64,000 nt of DNA from Eleusine coracana subsp. coracana (Eukaryota > Streptophyta > Magnoliopsida > Poales > Poaceae). Shown here one piece after another: positions 19,001 through 34,971 of this stretch (the stretch's first letter is position 1; each line of letters opens with the position of its first letter). The translations under genes were made by a program, and so were the position numbers. Location of the stretch: contig CM064421.1 of NCBI GenBank assembly GCA_032690845.1, positions 38,616,963 to 38,680,962 on the forward strand, written 5' to 3'. Below the pieces are notes generated by a model. The model was not told the DNA's origin. It saw only the letters and a list, made by a program, of their open reading frames with translations, and did no database searches.

Positions 19001-20549
19001 TGCTGACCTCCGCACGAACTACGATCTGCAGTTCATTAAGAAGAGACGTGGTAGAGTCCTCGTGTAACTGAATGCTGTTCACATCAAACGGGCGGAGAAA
19101 ATGCAATGTGACACAGGATCGAAGAACTCACCGTTCAGGGATCCGACGGAAAGGGCTTGGCATTGCAGAGTGGCTCTTCTTGAGGTGGCAAGAGTGAGTG
19201 AGGGGAGCTAGCAGTTTTGCTCCGAGCCCTTTTTACCCGCCATTTTGTCACTTTGACAGCCCCAACCACCGTTCAAACATCCCCGGTAGGAGGTAGCTGG
19301 CTGTCACTCCATCATTCCCAACCAAACAGTCGCCTTCCTTTAGCGTGAAAAATGGCTGCCGGCACCCTGCAGGGCCCATCGATGCCAAATTGCCAAGGGT
19401 TGCAACTACCAGTATATGGCTCCATGCAAATAACAATGAGCTGGCAGATACTAATAATCAGGTAATTAGGTGCCATGGGACAGTTAAGCTCTGGCTGATG
19501 AGTCCGGAAATGGATTACTTGAGTGGTAGTTCCGTGGGCTTGCTCATTGCTTGGGCCGGACCTTAGTAAAACCCAGATCGGTTGCGAAATATCTCCTGGG
19601 CTAAAAATTGATAGTTCCGTGGGCCTCCCGAAAGGCTTAACGCAGAATCCCTTTTTCCCGATATGTCGGCTCGTTGGGCTCCTACTTTTTTTGTTTGTGA
19701 AAGAAAAGGAAAATAATTCCGAGAGAATGGGGTTAATGGCGTGGCGGTATATACCACGGAAACGTAGAGCGCACCAGGCGCCAAAAGGCATCCACCAGCA
19801 CCACATCCTCCTCACCTCGCCGGCTCGGCTCTTGTCCCTTTCCACCGCCCCAAAATGGCCACGCCCCCTTATCATCCCCCGCGTTAAAACCCGGCGAGCT
19901 CTTCTTCGCCCTTCTGCCTCCACCTCCACGCCGCTCCGCCCGCCACCGCTGCGCCGCGCCTCCCTCTTCCTCCTCCGGTGAGTTCCCTCCCCTTCTCTCC
20001 CAGCCCGTCGCTAGGTACCCACCGTCAGTGATTCCGCGGCGTTTCTGTTTAACACACTGCCCGCTTGCGTGATCCCGTTCTCCAAGGAGACGGGGGTTTA
20101 CGGAGTAGCGCGCTGCAAGCAAAATAACAGTAGGCGGGGGAAATTGGGGGATTTCTTAGTCATCGGCAATTGGCAATTGACGGGCAGTGACATGGAATAG
20201 AGTACACTTTTTGCTAGTGTTAGTCTGTTAGATTCTGGAGAGTGGAGATCAGGTGGTAGTTTAGGTAAATTCTACAAGTGGATGGATTGATCAGCACAAA
20301 ACCTGAAGTGGTGGCTCTGCGAAATGGCCTAAAACGAGGTCTATATTGTGTTTTCTGATTTCCTCAGCCTCATCGTTAATTGTTTCCCCTCCCGTGAAGT
20401 TTGACTTAATCTTTTAGATTTACTTTGATACTTGACTGAAATTGGCATTAAATACCTCACGAGTCATGAAGCTATTGGTTAATTACTCATTTTGGCTATG
20501 CAGTCTTCCTTCCTCCTGCTAATAGCAGTTAATTAAGAGTCCATTCAAT
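19001..20549. promoter_or_regulatory. Divergent ATPase/PDS promoter region and PDS 5' leader
   Basis: The two genes are transcribed away from each other. On the PDS side a TATA-like TATATACC at about 19748 precedes a GC-rich leader. A donor at 19978 (CTCCG|GTGAGT) and an acceptor ending at 20503 (TATGCAG) suggest a 5'-UTR intron, which is known in cereal PDS genes. The repeated phrase TAGTTCCGTGGGC occurs near 19527 and 19611. TSS positions are inferred. Confidence 0.5.
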
Positions 20550-24751
<4,202 letters not shown>

Positions 24752-25190
24752 TTATAGTCTGTTAGCATTCCAGTTAAGATGTCTAGCCATTTTCTATTTA
24801 GCGGGCCAATGTCACTCACCACCTAGTCGCTCTAGAGGGACTTTATGATCCTTTGACCTCTCTGTAGAGTCGATTTGATTTGTGACTTGGTCTGATATCA
24901 TATTGGAAAAAAGAGAAGATATGCAGAACGACATGAACAGTAATTCTTAGACCTTTTCAAAAGCCAAAAGGCAAAGTGATAAAGAGATCTCAGATATTAT
25001 CTTGGAGTGCTCTCAGATGGTGCCTTCTGTCCCACGTGGGAGCTGCCCATTGTGTTTTCAGTCAAACGGCACCAGCAAGCCACAGATAACCTCGAAGTTG
25101 ATAGAAATTCCATACGCAAAGAACGTAGATAATCTCGAAGTTTATATTTATCCAAGTCCAAAGGAGGTACAGACTCCAGACTGGAGTTTG

Positions 25191-25199
25191 AGATATTTT
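25191..25199 (-). promoter_or_regulatory. Evening element (distal)
   Basis: AGATATTTT is the exact reverse complement of the AAAATATCT evening element bound by CCA1/LHY/RVE MYB factors. It lies about 1.05 kb upstream of the COR27-like ATG. Confidence 0.5.
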
Positions 25200-25680
25200 C
25201 TGCTGATATATCCTCAGCATCTCAATAATTGTACTCTGTCTAGATATTATCACAGGTCACATTTCTGCGATCTGTTTGTACTGCTATCTTACCCGCTTGG
25301 TGCTGGGCGTGGTGCCTATGATGTTTCACTTATCTGATGTTTCACTTATCTGAAGCGTCCCTTTGATATAGATGTTCTGGGGGCAATAGAATAGAATACA
25401 GATGAAAAACAAATTGTTCTAATGTTTCACCTATCTGTATTGTATTGCGCCAGAACATTTTGATACGCCTTGATCTTCTACAATAAAGGATGCCAAGATT
25501 GGTAAGAATCATACGGCGGCAAGACAAAAGGAGCCTGAGGATAACTATGAGGCCCTTCCTGCCTGCCGCCCATAGTTTGCTGGCGCATATTCTTCGTCAC
25601 CGGATGCAGCAGCGGCGGCCGGCGGGTCCCCGAGTAGATCTTTTCTCTTCCCTTTTTTTGGCGGCAAGAGAGAGGTCAAC

Positions 25681-25735
25681 AAATATCTGAGACCAGATAT
25701 TTTCCAGCCCCTGCCACGTGTCAACGCACCACGTG
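25681..25735 (+). promoter_or_regulatory. Evening-element pair plus two G-boxes
   Basis: Within 55 bp there are AAATATCT (25681-25688, one base short of the full element), AGATATTTT (25695-25703, exact, minus strand), and two CACGTG cores in CCACGTGT context (25715-25720 and 25730-25735). Evening elements recruit clock MYBs, and G-box/ABRE cores recruit bZIP, bHLH and HY5-type factors. COR27 and COR28 in Arabidopsis are controlled by clock, light and cold, so this cluster probably drives the gene at 26250. Confidence 0.7.
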
Positions 25736-26249
25736 TAAAAGCGCCGGCACGTAGGCGTAAAAGGGTCAGGGGCCTTTGATCTCTTTAATCCTGTCTTTAT
25801 TGTTCTCGTTCTCTCGTGGTCTCGTGTGTCGTGTCTTCTTCCATTCTCCCCGCTGTCCCCGTTCTCTGCCGTCCATCCGGAGGCTGAAGCCAAATCTTGG
25901 AGTGCTCCTGCTCTCCTTCGCAAGGTTGTTTGATTTCTAGGGGTGTGGTTAAGAGCTCACCTGAATTCTTTTGTCTAAATTGTGGTCATTTCTCTTACTA
26001 GTCTACCTTTGGCTTTCAATTCGGCTTCGTTGTTCTTGGAGTTGCGATCTTATTCCTCCTTTGTTTCTCCAATTCGGATAATAAGCACCCGATTTCTAGG
26101 AAATTACAATTATTTCTTCCCTTTCGTTTGATTCCTTCTTGATCCCTGTTCATCGCAGAAACAAAAGAAGTCGTAAATTTCAGGAAAATTTAACAAATCG
26201 CTGGGTTTTTCCTTCATTTGGTTGTTCTTTTTCTAATCAAAACGATCTA

Positions 26250-27672
26250 ATGGGGGATGTGTCGTTGAATCGACCCATCAAGGCCGAACCAGTTGCTGGC
26301 GGCTGTGCACAGGTACTAAGATAGGCGTTTGTTGTTGAAATATTGAGTTTGTTCTTTGGTTCTTACAATTTTACCTTTACTGTTACTGATTTCTGAACTG
26401 TTGTGAATATAGTTCCATTCATATTTCCCTTTCACTGGAGTAATGGTGATTTTAGGTGGCAAGCTTACTAGGATAATTGCTACTGCTACCTGTCATTCAA
26501 TAACTGCAGGAATTGTTGTTGCACGTCATGCTGTTTTCCAACTCACATATTGATGTTCATTAACTGAACTAACTGTTGCTTGTCTGAATCAAGAAAATGA
26601 CTCTTTTTAGGCATAATGTCCTTTTATGTGACAATTTCAATCATGGAGATAGTAGTGCTGTACTCTTGAACATAAATTCTGGAACTTTGTTAGCCTATTG
26701 GTACACACGGTAAGATTTTTCTTTTGACTTTGTGACAGGGAAATCGAATTCTAGACATAATGTCGGCTGGGTGGACAGATGAGAGACACCTGAGGTACAT
26801 AAGCTCTATGGAGGCATCTTTTGTCGATCAACTACACAATCACGGACACCACTCGCACTATGGGAATGGCCATGGCTTCAAGGTTCTCCGTGGTGGTGTG
26901 TGGGAATACATCAAGTATGAGAAGTCTAATGATTGTGCGAGAAGTAGAACCAGATATTGTCTGCCTGCAAACCCTTGGATCGAGCATTTTAGGCCACGCC
27001 ATTGCAGTGGCAATGTGCCAAGTGATGGGCTGGAGGATTCAGAGGGCGATTATGAATCGGGTACTAAGACAAACCGAAAGAGGATCTCTGTGTCTCATGG
27101 TAGAAAAAAGGAAGCTTGTAATGGAGGAAACCAGCTTCGTGTTGAAACAACAGGTTGCTAACTTTCTCATTAGTACATTGAGGCAGTATGCTAAATTTTT
27201 ATGGTCATTGTTTCGTTCTAGTTACATTGACAATCTAGGGATAAGGTGTTCTAAAGGGCTTCACAGTACATAATTTAATGCGATCCATATATATTGCTTT
27301 CCGTGGTTCTTCCTGAAATTCAAAATCCTGATGCTATTCATATGCTTTATTACTAATAACTATGGAAGAGGCATGAAAAATAACGTAGCACTAAGAACTT
27401 TATGTTTTTGTTTCTTCTGGTAGCTAGTAGCTCGGAACTTCTGGATTTTAATAATGTTGAGCTTAACTATAGTAACGTTATTGGGAGAAGCATTCTGTTA
27501 TGAGTTTTTTCTAATGCCACTATTTTTGTCCCTAACAGAGGTCTCTGATCAGAATTTTGCTGATGACGAGGTGGAAGTTGATGTAGAGTCGAGTAAAGGA
27601 AGCAAGAAAAAGAGATTTAGTTCCACTGAGACGCTGAATGATCAAGTAAATTCACGGGATCAATCAGCTTAG
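26250..27672 (+). CDS. COR27/COR28-like cold- and clock-regulated protein
   Basis: Small nuclear regulator related to Arabidopsis COR27/COR28, night- and blue-light-regulated repressors that link the clock, flowering and freezing tolerance and interact with COP1. Three exons keep phase: 26250-26312, 26739-27153 and 27539-27672, giving 203 residues. Family features are the WTDERH...SSMEASFVDQLH block (about residues 31-50), the FKVLRGGVWEYIKYE block, NPWIEHFRP, and the late acidic EVSDQNFADDE motif followed by basic GSKKKR. The stop is at 27670. A start at the internal ATG 26760 would still keep all conserved blocks. The upstream evening elements and G-boxes fit the known regulation. The family has no known catalytic domain, and I infer none. 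Confidence 0.85.
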
Positions 27673-28381
27673 AGGTGTTGAGATGCCTGTCCTCAGAAAG
27701 GTGTTGAGAACTTGAGCTGATGATATGAATCAAGCAATCAGTAGGTTTTAAGTGTTTCTTTGTTTGCAGCCGTTTTACCCGAGACAATCTCAATATTCAA
27801 AAGGTTTTGGTATCAAAGGTACTTTGAATGAAGCCACCGAAAGATTAGCTCCTGGTGTTTTGCAACTAGCGAGTACTGGAGCAGTTAGTAACTTAGTATG
27901 CGCGTTTATTATAGTGTATTAGGTTCTTATTATGAATCTGTTTGTCTTCCTGTATTGTCGAAGAGCAATAGGCAAGCTCTCAACTTGGTAGGGTTTATAT
28001 TGCCTGATCCTATGGATGTGGTAACACTTTTTGCTGCTTATTTCGGAGCAGTTACTATCTTTTTGTAATAAGAGTTGAATGTACATAGTTGCATAATATA
28101 GGAGAATCGTCATCCCTCATCTCGATCGATTCAGTTTTCTGTAGAGGGAAAACTTAGGATGAACACATGTTGCATGTTCACTGAAGGAAAATAGACCTTG
28201 TGCGCCATTGAACCACCAACAGTTCAAACCCATTGAATTCACATCAAGTTGAAATAAGATATTTCTGTTTTGGCGACCAATGCGCAAAGAACAACTATAT
28301 AGATTGACAATAATTTTATAACATACAACCATTTTGTTTGAATAGATTTTGTCAGTGGGGAGTTTTTAGGGTAGTCCCAAA
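27673..28381. other. COR27-like 3' flank up to the copia insertion
   Basis: Contains the 3' UTR and ordinary AT-rich intergenic sequence. No gene is recognised. It ends in CCAAA (28377-28381), the left copy of the target duplication of the copia element. Confidence 0.6.
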
Positions 28382-28902
28382 TGTTAGTAGATCTCCAGTT
28401 GGGCCCAACAGCCCAGATCGCGCCCTGATCATGGGCCCCCTGTCACACTGCGCCATATAAAGGAGGGGTGGAGTCAGGGCTCGGATCACGAGGTTGACCG
28501 TAGTCACTATTCACCCCATAGAAACCCTAACCCGATCTATAAGGTTAGGCGCAGCCAGTGATGGGGAGGGCCCCTTCCGTCGCCGCCACGATGCAGGTCC
28601 ACGCCGCCGTGCCGAGACAGTGCTAGTGGAGACCCGAAGGCCTTCAACACCGACGACCGCCGTCACCGCTTCCCCAACACCTCGTCGACGCCCTCGAGGA
28701 GATCCTCGCCGTCGATGACATGGCCGGAACCAGCGCCGTCGCCGGATCTTCTTCCTCTCTGCCAATCGACCCCGCGACGTCCCGCTCCGCTTCCTCACAA
28801 TCCCGGTAACCCCTTTCTACCTCTCCTCTCTCTAGATCCAGAACCCGTACTTCATATGTTTCGATCTTGTCTAGAACGATGCCTAGAAGATTAGTACTTA
28901 CA
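28382..28902 (+). repeat. 5' LTR of copia element
   Basis: Begins TGTTAGTAGATCTCC and ends AGATTAGTACTTACA. Contains a TATA-like CCATATAAAGG near 28452-28462, likely the LTR promoter. It lacks two short blocks present in the 3' LTR near its start. Confidence 0.93.
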
Positions 28903-28903
28903 T

Positions 28904-28915
28904 TGGTACCAGAGC
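28904..28915 (+). other. Primer binding site (tRNA-iMet type)
   Basis: TGGTACCAGAGC directly follows the 5' LTR. It matches the common plant TGGTATCAGAGC primer site at all but one base. Confidence 0.85.
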
Positions 28916-30076
28916 CACTAGGTTGTTGACTAGACTTAGATCGAGAAAGAAAAAGGGTCGGTTTTTGGATCGGCCAAAGAAAACAGATAGAACCCCGAAA
29001 CCCTAAACACTAACCCTAGGGTTAAGGTTACATATCTAAAGAAAAACAGAGGCGCGCTGAGGTTGTTTGGGGCCTACCTGGACCTCCTCATCGCCAATGC
29101 ACCGCCACCGGCTCGTCGGAGGTGGGGAAGATCTTCGGGCGTCGTCGCTGCCGGGACGCCGTCGGTCGCGCGGGCTCGAGGACGTCGTAGCCAAGCTGCT
29201 CGACGGCGGCGCGCTCACCGACGGGTGAACACGCGCGCTGGCGAAAAGCTCGACGGCGGCGTCGCCTTCTTTTCTTCTTGGCCGGAGGCCACTCGCCGTC
29301 GCTTGCGGTCAGGAGCAGAAAAAAGAGAGGAATAGAGAAAGTGAAACGGGAACTAGGGTTTCGGGAGCCCGCGCCACGCTAGGGGTTTTGACCCCGCGAT
29401 CTCCGCGCTCGGCCGTCGGATCACGACTGACGGTCACGATCGAGGCGGGGGTGAAGGCGGCTGGAGCGGGCTGGTCCGGCGCTTTCGCGCGGCCAAATGG
29501 GCTAGGCCGAAAGGCTGGGAAGCGCGGCGTGCACGCTCGCGCGAAGAATGGGCTGGGCTGCTGCTGTTTTCCGCGCGCGCGCGAGATGGGCCAAGCTTTG
29601 TTGGGCCAAAATCACAAATAAATGTTCATTAGTTTTTTGACTCAGAATTTGACAGTTTTGCATCGAATTTTGAATAGAATTTGATGCAAATTGATGTTTT
29701 TATCTCTGTTAAAATATGAACCAGCGAGATTATTTTTCCAGAGTGTAAATTAAGATTATTTTGCTACTGTTCATGCTAGTTTTTTTGTCATGTTTTTGCT
29801 ACAAGATTATAGAATTAATAATTATTGATAAAATTGATATTTTCTAAAATTAAATTTCAAACCAACGGTGGAATTTAATTTTAATAGCATTAATTTTTAG
29901 ATTATATGTCATTGTAATTTTTCTGACCAATGTTGTTAAATTGCAGTGTCATATCATGATGGTTTATATATTATGCCTATTTTCTGCCTAACGGTGATGT
30001 AGGTTTTAATACATAGCATGTTAGAAATTTATATGTTATTTTGTTCTTATTTTTGTGGTTAATTTCAGAAGCCACC
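28916..30076 (+). other. Untranslated leader of the copia element
   Basis: A 1.16-kb leader: a GC-rich part (29040-29600) followed by an AT-rich part. Short open frames here have no recognised motif, and I do not call them genes. Confidence 0.6.
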
Positions 30077-33000
30077 ATGATGGCCTCCCTTTCCCAGATC
30101 CCAATGTTAAAAGGGGATAACTATAGGGAATGAAAGAGAAAGATTGACCTTGCCATTGTTATGGGTGAGATGAACTGGGTAGTGACTACCCTAGGTTCCA
30201 CAGAGCCTTCTGAGCTTGTCAGGGGCACAGAAGAAACAGATGCTGCTTGGCAACAGAGTCAGAGGGATGATGCTTTCAATAGAGCTCGAGTTCAATTTGA
30301 GCACAGAAGATGGGTTCTTGACAACAAGAAGTGCTTGACACTTATCAAGACACTGTAAAGGGCTATCTCTAAAGGATGGAGAACTAGTTTACTAGGTCTT
30401 CCAAGACTTATGCCACACAGATGATAAGACAGTTGGTGAATAAACAGTACACTGGTGGTGGCATAAGGCAGCACATTCTGAAGATGAACAGTTTGGCTAT
30501 GAAGCTAAAGACTGTGAATCTAACGATTTAAGAAGACCTTATGGTTCACTTTGTGTTGCTCTCCTTACCAAAGAAGTTTGACAACTTTGTTTTCAACTAC
30601 AACATGAACTCAAAGAAATAGACCTTTGAGCAGCTTATTGCCAACATTGTCTAAGAGGAGGACAGATTCAAGGACAAGCATGGTGGTTCTGTCCACTATG
30701 TAAAAAACAACAAGAACAAGAACAAGCAGCCAAAGAAACCGGTCTTTTACTCTAAACCTATGAGCAAGCAGAAGCATAGGCCTCAGCAGGGACAAGTTAT
30801 AGTGGACAAGGACACATGCCTCCACTGTAACCAGAAAGGACACTACAAGAAGAATTGTTCTGACTAGCTGAAGCTATTCATGCAAAGAAATGGTGAGAAC
30901 ATTATTACATTTGTAAATGAATCCTTGTATCTTAATTATTTTAGATCCATATGGTGGATTGATTCAGGAGCAACTATTCATGTTGCAAATTGTTTATAGG
31001 GGTTTCGTACGATGAGAACCATGGAAAAGAATGAAGGTTTGATAAGAGTGGCTAATGGAGTGCAAGCCAAAGTTGAAGCTATAGGAGATTTTCACCTAGA
31101 GCTTAGAGATGGTTTTATTCTTAGGCTTCATGATGTCTTTTATGTACCTTTGTTATAGAGAAACTTAATAAGTGTATCACGTCTTGATTATGATGGTTAT
31201 GATTGTCATTTTGGTAATGGCAAATGTGAACTCTTGTTCAATAATGAATGTATTAGTTTTGCGTTTTTACAAGATAAGCTTTATTTATTGTCACTTGGTG
31301 ATAATGTGAATGCAATACATGATATGAATGTCCCTACGTCCTCGTCGACTAAATTAATAAGAAAAGAAAGAGAACTCCAAACGTCTCATCGAAATTATGG
31401 CACTGTCATTTAGGTCATATTTCGAGGGGAAGAATTGAGAGACTTATAAAGAATGACATTCTTCCTTCATTGGAGTTCGTAGACTTAGAATAATATATTG
31501 AATGCGTTAAAGGAAAATACATAAAGAAAATCAAGAAAGACGCAAAAAGAAGCGCATGAATATTAGAGATCATTCATACGGATATTTATGGTCCTTTTCC
31601 TGTCAAGAATGTGGATGTTTATGACTCATTTATAACATTCACAGATGATTACTCCCGCTATGGTTACATTTATCCAATCAAAGAAAAGATCAGAAGCATT
31701 GGATAAATTTAAAATATTTAAAGCAGAAGTAGAAAATCAACATGATTTAAAGATTAAAGTTATAAGATCGGACCGTGGTGGGGAGTACTATGGGAGGCAT
31801 ATGCCTTATGGACAAGTTCCAGGGTCTTTTGCTAGGTTACTACAAGAAAATGATATAGTCACCCAGTATTCTACACCGGGCGAACCACAACAGAATGGAG
31901 TAGCAAAAAGGCATAACCGTACCTTGATAGATATGGTGCGCAACATGATGAGCTACTCCACACTGCCAGTGAGCTTATGAATAGAGGCTTTAAAACCCGT
32001 TATTCATATTCTCAACAGAGTTCTAAGTAAATTGGTGTCCAAAACACCGTATAAATTATGAACTGGAAGAGTGCCTTTGCTAGAACACCTTCGGGTGTGG
32101 GGGAGTCCCGCAGAGGCTAAGATCTTTAACCCAAGTCTTGGAAAGTTGGATTCCAAGACAGTGAGTTGCCATTTTATTGGCTACCCAGAAAGGTCCAAAG
32201 GTTTTCGTTTTTACTGCTTAGAGAGATACACGAAGTTTGTAGAAATAAGACATGCCATCTTCTTAGAGGATGAAATGATTAAGGGGGGCATGGTAGCTCG
32301 AGAGATCGATCTTGAGCAGAAGCGGGTATATGTACCTAATTCTATGAGTCAAGAACCTTTCTTCTCACTACCTGTTGATATTGAGCCTGTGATGTCTGAC
32401 GTTATAGCACCAACACCTATTGTCACTCCACCTGTGGTACAAGAGAAACCTGCCACGGAAGAGGGGGAGCAACAGCGGCCTCACACAGATGATATGCCAG
32501 AAGAACAGGCTTCGCAAGAGACTCAACCAGAAATTGTGCCAAATGAAGAGGCCTCTAGAAGGTCTCAAAGAGCTAGAAAGTCAGCAGTACCGGCTGACTA
32601 CAAACTGTATAATACAGAAGAATATCATATGAAGGATGACCCCACCTCATATGAAGAAGTCATAATAAGTGCCCACTCATCTAAATGGTTGGATGCCATG
32701 AAAGATGAAATGAAATCAATGAGTCTCAATGAAGTTTGGGACTTAGAAGAAATTCCTAAAGGAGCCAAAACAGTAGGTTGTAAATGAGTCTATAAGATTA
32801 GATATGACTCTAGAGGGAATATAGAAAAGTTTAAGGCACGACTTGTGTCTAAAGGATTTACGCAAAGAGAAAGAATTGATTATAATGAGATATTTTCTTC
32901 AGTCTCTTGTAAAGATTCTTTCAGAATTATAATGACACTAGTGGTGCATTATGACTTAGAATTACATCAAATAAATGTAAAAACGACATTTCTAAACGGG

Positions 33001-34078
33001 GATTTAGAAGAAAGAGTTTACATGGCACAACCGAAAGATTTTGTTATGAAAGAAAAAGAAAAGATGGGATGTCGTTTAAAAAGATCCATTTATGGATTAA
33101 AGCAAGCTTCAAGACAGCGGTACTTGAAGTTTGATGGAACAATAAAGAAATATGGATTTGAAGCAAATGTTGAGAACAATTGCATCTATGCAAAGTTCAA
33201 GAATGGAAAATTTATTTTCCTAGTTTTATATGTGGATGATATTCTACTGACTAGTAGTGATATCAATCTACTACAAGAGATAAAAAAATTCTTGTCCTCA
33301 AACTTTGACATGAAAGATCTTGGTGAAGCATCATATATTTTGGGCATTGAGATTCACCAAGATAGAATAAAATATGCATTAAGACTGTATCAAAAGACGT
33401 ATATAGAGAAGGTGTTGAAGAAATTCAACATGCACAAATGCAGTGCCACACATGCTCCTATAGTTAAGGGCAAAAGATTTGGGGATTGGCAAAAACCCAA
33501 GAATAAGTACCAGCTCGATGATATGAAAACGAAACCATATGCTTCGGCTATGGGAAGTTTGCAGTATGCGCAAGTATGTACACGCTCTGACTTAGCGTTT
33601 GTCACCGGGTTACTTGGCAGATTTCAGAGTAACCCAGGCCCAGAACACTAGAAATTGATAAAGAAAATCTTGCGATATTTGTAAGGAACGAAAGGCCTCA
33701 TGTTAGTGTACAGAAGGTCAGATTTACTCTAAGTGGTGGTGTATTCTGATTCTGATTTTGTCACAGATAACACTAAATCCACATCGGGATATGTATTTAC
33801 CCTGGCAGACAGGAGCTATTTCATGGAAAAGCTCCAAACAGACTGTCATGGCAGAGTCTACCATGTATGCCGAGTTTATAGAATGTTATGAGGTCACGGG
33901 ACAGGTCAACTGGCTAAAGAAATTTATACCCGGATTAAGAGTGGTTGACAGTATTAAGAGACCACTAAAGTTATACTGCGATAATGAACCAGTAATAATG
34001 TATGATCACAACAATCAGTCCAGTGGTGCTGCCAAACATATTAATATAAAGTATTATGTTGTGAAAGATAAAGTCTAG
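30077..34078 (+). pseudogene. Copia gag-pol, decayed
   Basis: Starts at the ATG 30077. The gag part ends in a CCHC knuckle CLHCNQKGHYKKNC at about 30818-30859. A protease-like WWIDSGATIHV follows at about 30955. Integrase core pieces are DDYSRYGYIYP and SDRGGEYY (31645-31980), reverse transcriptase is 32845-33650 with YVDDILLTSSD, and RNase H is near 33740-34078 with AEFIECYEVTGQ. In-frame stops include 30131, 30619, 30652, 30865, 30997, 31156, 31491, 31978, 32059, 32785, 33649, 33682 and 34076, plus frameshifts near 30330-30400 and 31540. Nearly all stops fall where the family has Gln or Trp. The longest open pieces are 268 and 238 codons. It cannot encode a functional polyprotein. Confidence 0.92.
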
Positions 34079-34358
34079 GATCGCACTATAAGTCTTGAGC
34101 ATATAAGGACTGAAAGAATGCTTGCGAATGCACTCACGAAAGGCCTACCGCGCAGCGTGTTCAAGGAGCACTTAGCCGGCATGGGGTTAAAAAAAGCCTT
34201 ATGATTTTGGACTTAGGGCCCAAAGAAAAGTATCTGTTTTCTAAACGGGGATATGTATAGTAGCTGTTGAATCTATCGGCGTTTAGCTGTGACGATGAGA
34301 CATGCTCTATGTGTAAATCCGTGATGAAATAAAAAATATAAAGTAATGATAAAAGAGA

Positions 34359-34371
34359 TCTAGGGGGAGAA
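34359..34371 (+). other. Polypurine tract
   Basis: TCTAGGGGGAGAA lies immediately before the TG of the 3' LTR, where plus-strand DNA synthesis of LTR elements is primed. Confidence 0.8.
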
Positions 34372-34926
34372 TGTTAGTAGATCTCCAGTTGGGCCCAACG
34401 GCTAAACAGCCCAGATCGCGCCCTAATCAGGGGCGCTCCCAACCCACCTATGGTTGGTGGGCCCCCTGTCATACTGTGCCATATAAAGGAGGGGTGAAGC
34501 CGGGGCTCGGATCACGAGGTTGACCATAGTCACTATTTACCCCACAGAAACCCTAACCTGATCTATAAGGTTAGGCACAGCCAGTGACGGGAATGTCCCT
34601 TTCCGCCGCCGCCATGACGCACGTCCACGCCGTCGTGCCGGGATAGTGCCGGTGGAGACCCGAAGACCTTCGACATCGACGACCACCATCACCGCTTCCC
34701 TGACACCTCGCCGACGCCCTTGAGGAGATCCTCGCCGTCGATGACATGGCCGGAACCAGCGCCGCCGTCGGGTCTTCTTCCTCTCTGGTCATCGACCCCG
34801 CGACGGCCCCTGCTCCGCTTCCTCACAGTGCCGGTAACCCCTTTCTACCTCTCCTCTAGATCCAAAACCCGTACTTCACATGTTTGGATCTTGTCTAGAA
34901 CGATGCCTAGAAGATTAGTACTTACA
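34372..34926 (+). repeat. 3' LTR of copia element
   Basis: 555 bp with the same ends as the 5' LTR. Compared with the 5' copy it has extra blocks near 34400 and 34435-34460 and scattered substitutions. Confidence 0.93.
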
Positions 34927-34971
34927 CCAAATAACTGTGAACCATCCATTTGAGAAGATCTCGATGATGTA

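Larger units (their letters stand above)
24752..26249 (+). promoter_or_regulatory. PDS 3' end and COR27-like promoter/leader
   Basis: No gene is seen. After the PDS 3' UTR the interval holds the evening elements and G-boxes listed separately, about 500-1060 bp before the COR27-like ATG. A GC-rich stretch at 25500-25640 and pyrimidine-rich leader sequence near 25790-25870 suggest the transcription start lies around 25.75-25.8 kb. The leader may contain an intron ending near 26157. Confidence 0.5.
28382..34926 (+). mobile_element. Ty1/copia LTR retrotransposon, full-length but defective
   Basis: A 6.5-kb element with 5' LTR 28382-28902, 3' LTR 34372-34926 and a 5-bp target duplication CCAAA (28377-28381 and 34927-34931). 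The primer binding site TGGTACCAGAGC (28904-28915) matches the initiator-Met tRNA type, and a purine tract ends at 34371. Internal order is gag with zinc knuckle, protease, integrase, reverse transcriptase, RNase H, which is copia order. The polyprotein is interrupted by many stops and a few frameshifts, so it can move only with help, if at all. The LTRs differ by indels (the 3' LTR is 34 bp longer) and a few dozen substitutions by eye, so the insertion is not recent. Confidence 0.95.

Noticed and set aside
19312..20122. Minus-strand frames of up to 205 codons over the PDS promoter and leader
   Set aside because: No motif, no splice-consistent extension, and they overlap promoter and 5' UTR of PDS; composition follows local GC content.
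28494..29621. Frames in the copia LTR and leader
   Set aside because: The LTR frames recur in both LTRs with stops and indels, and the leader frames lie before gag; none has a known domain.
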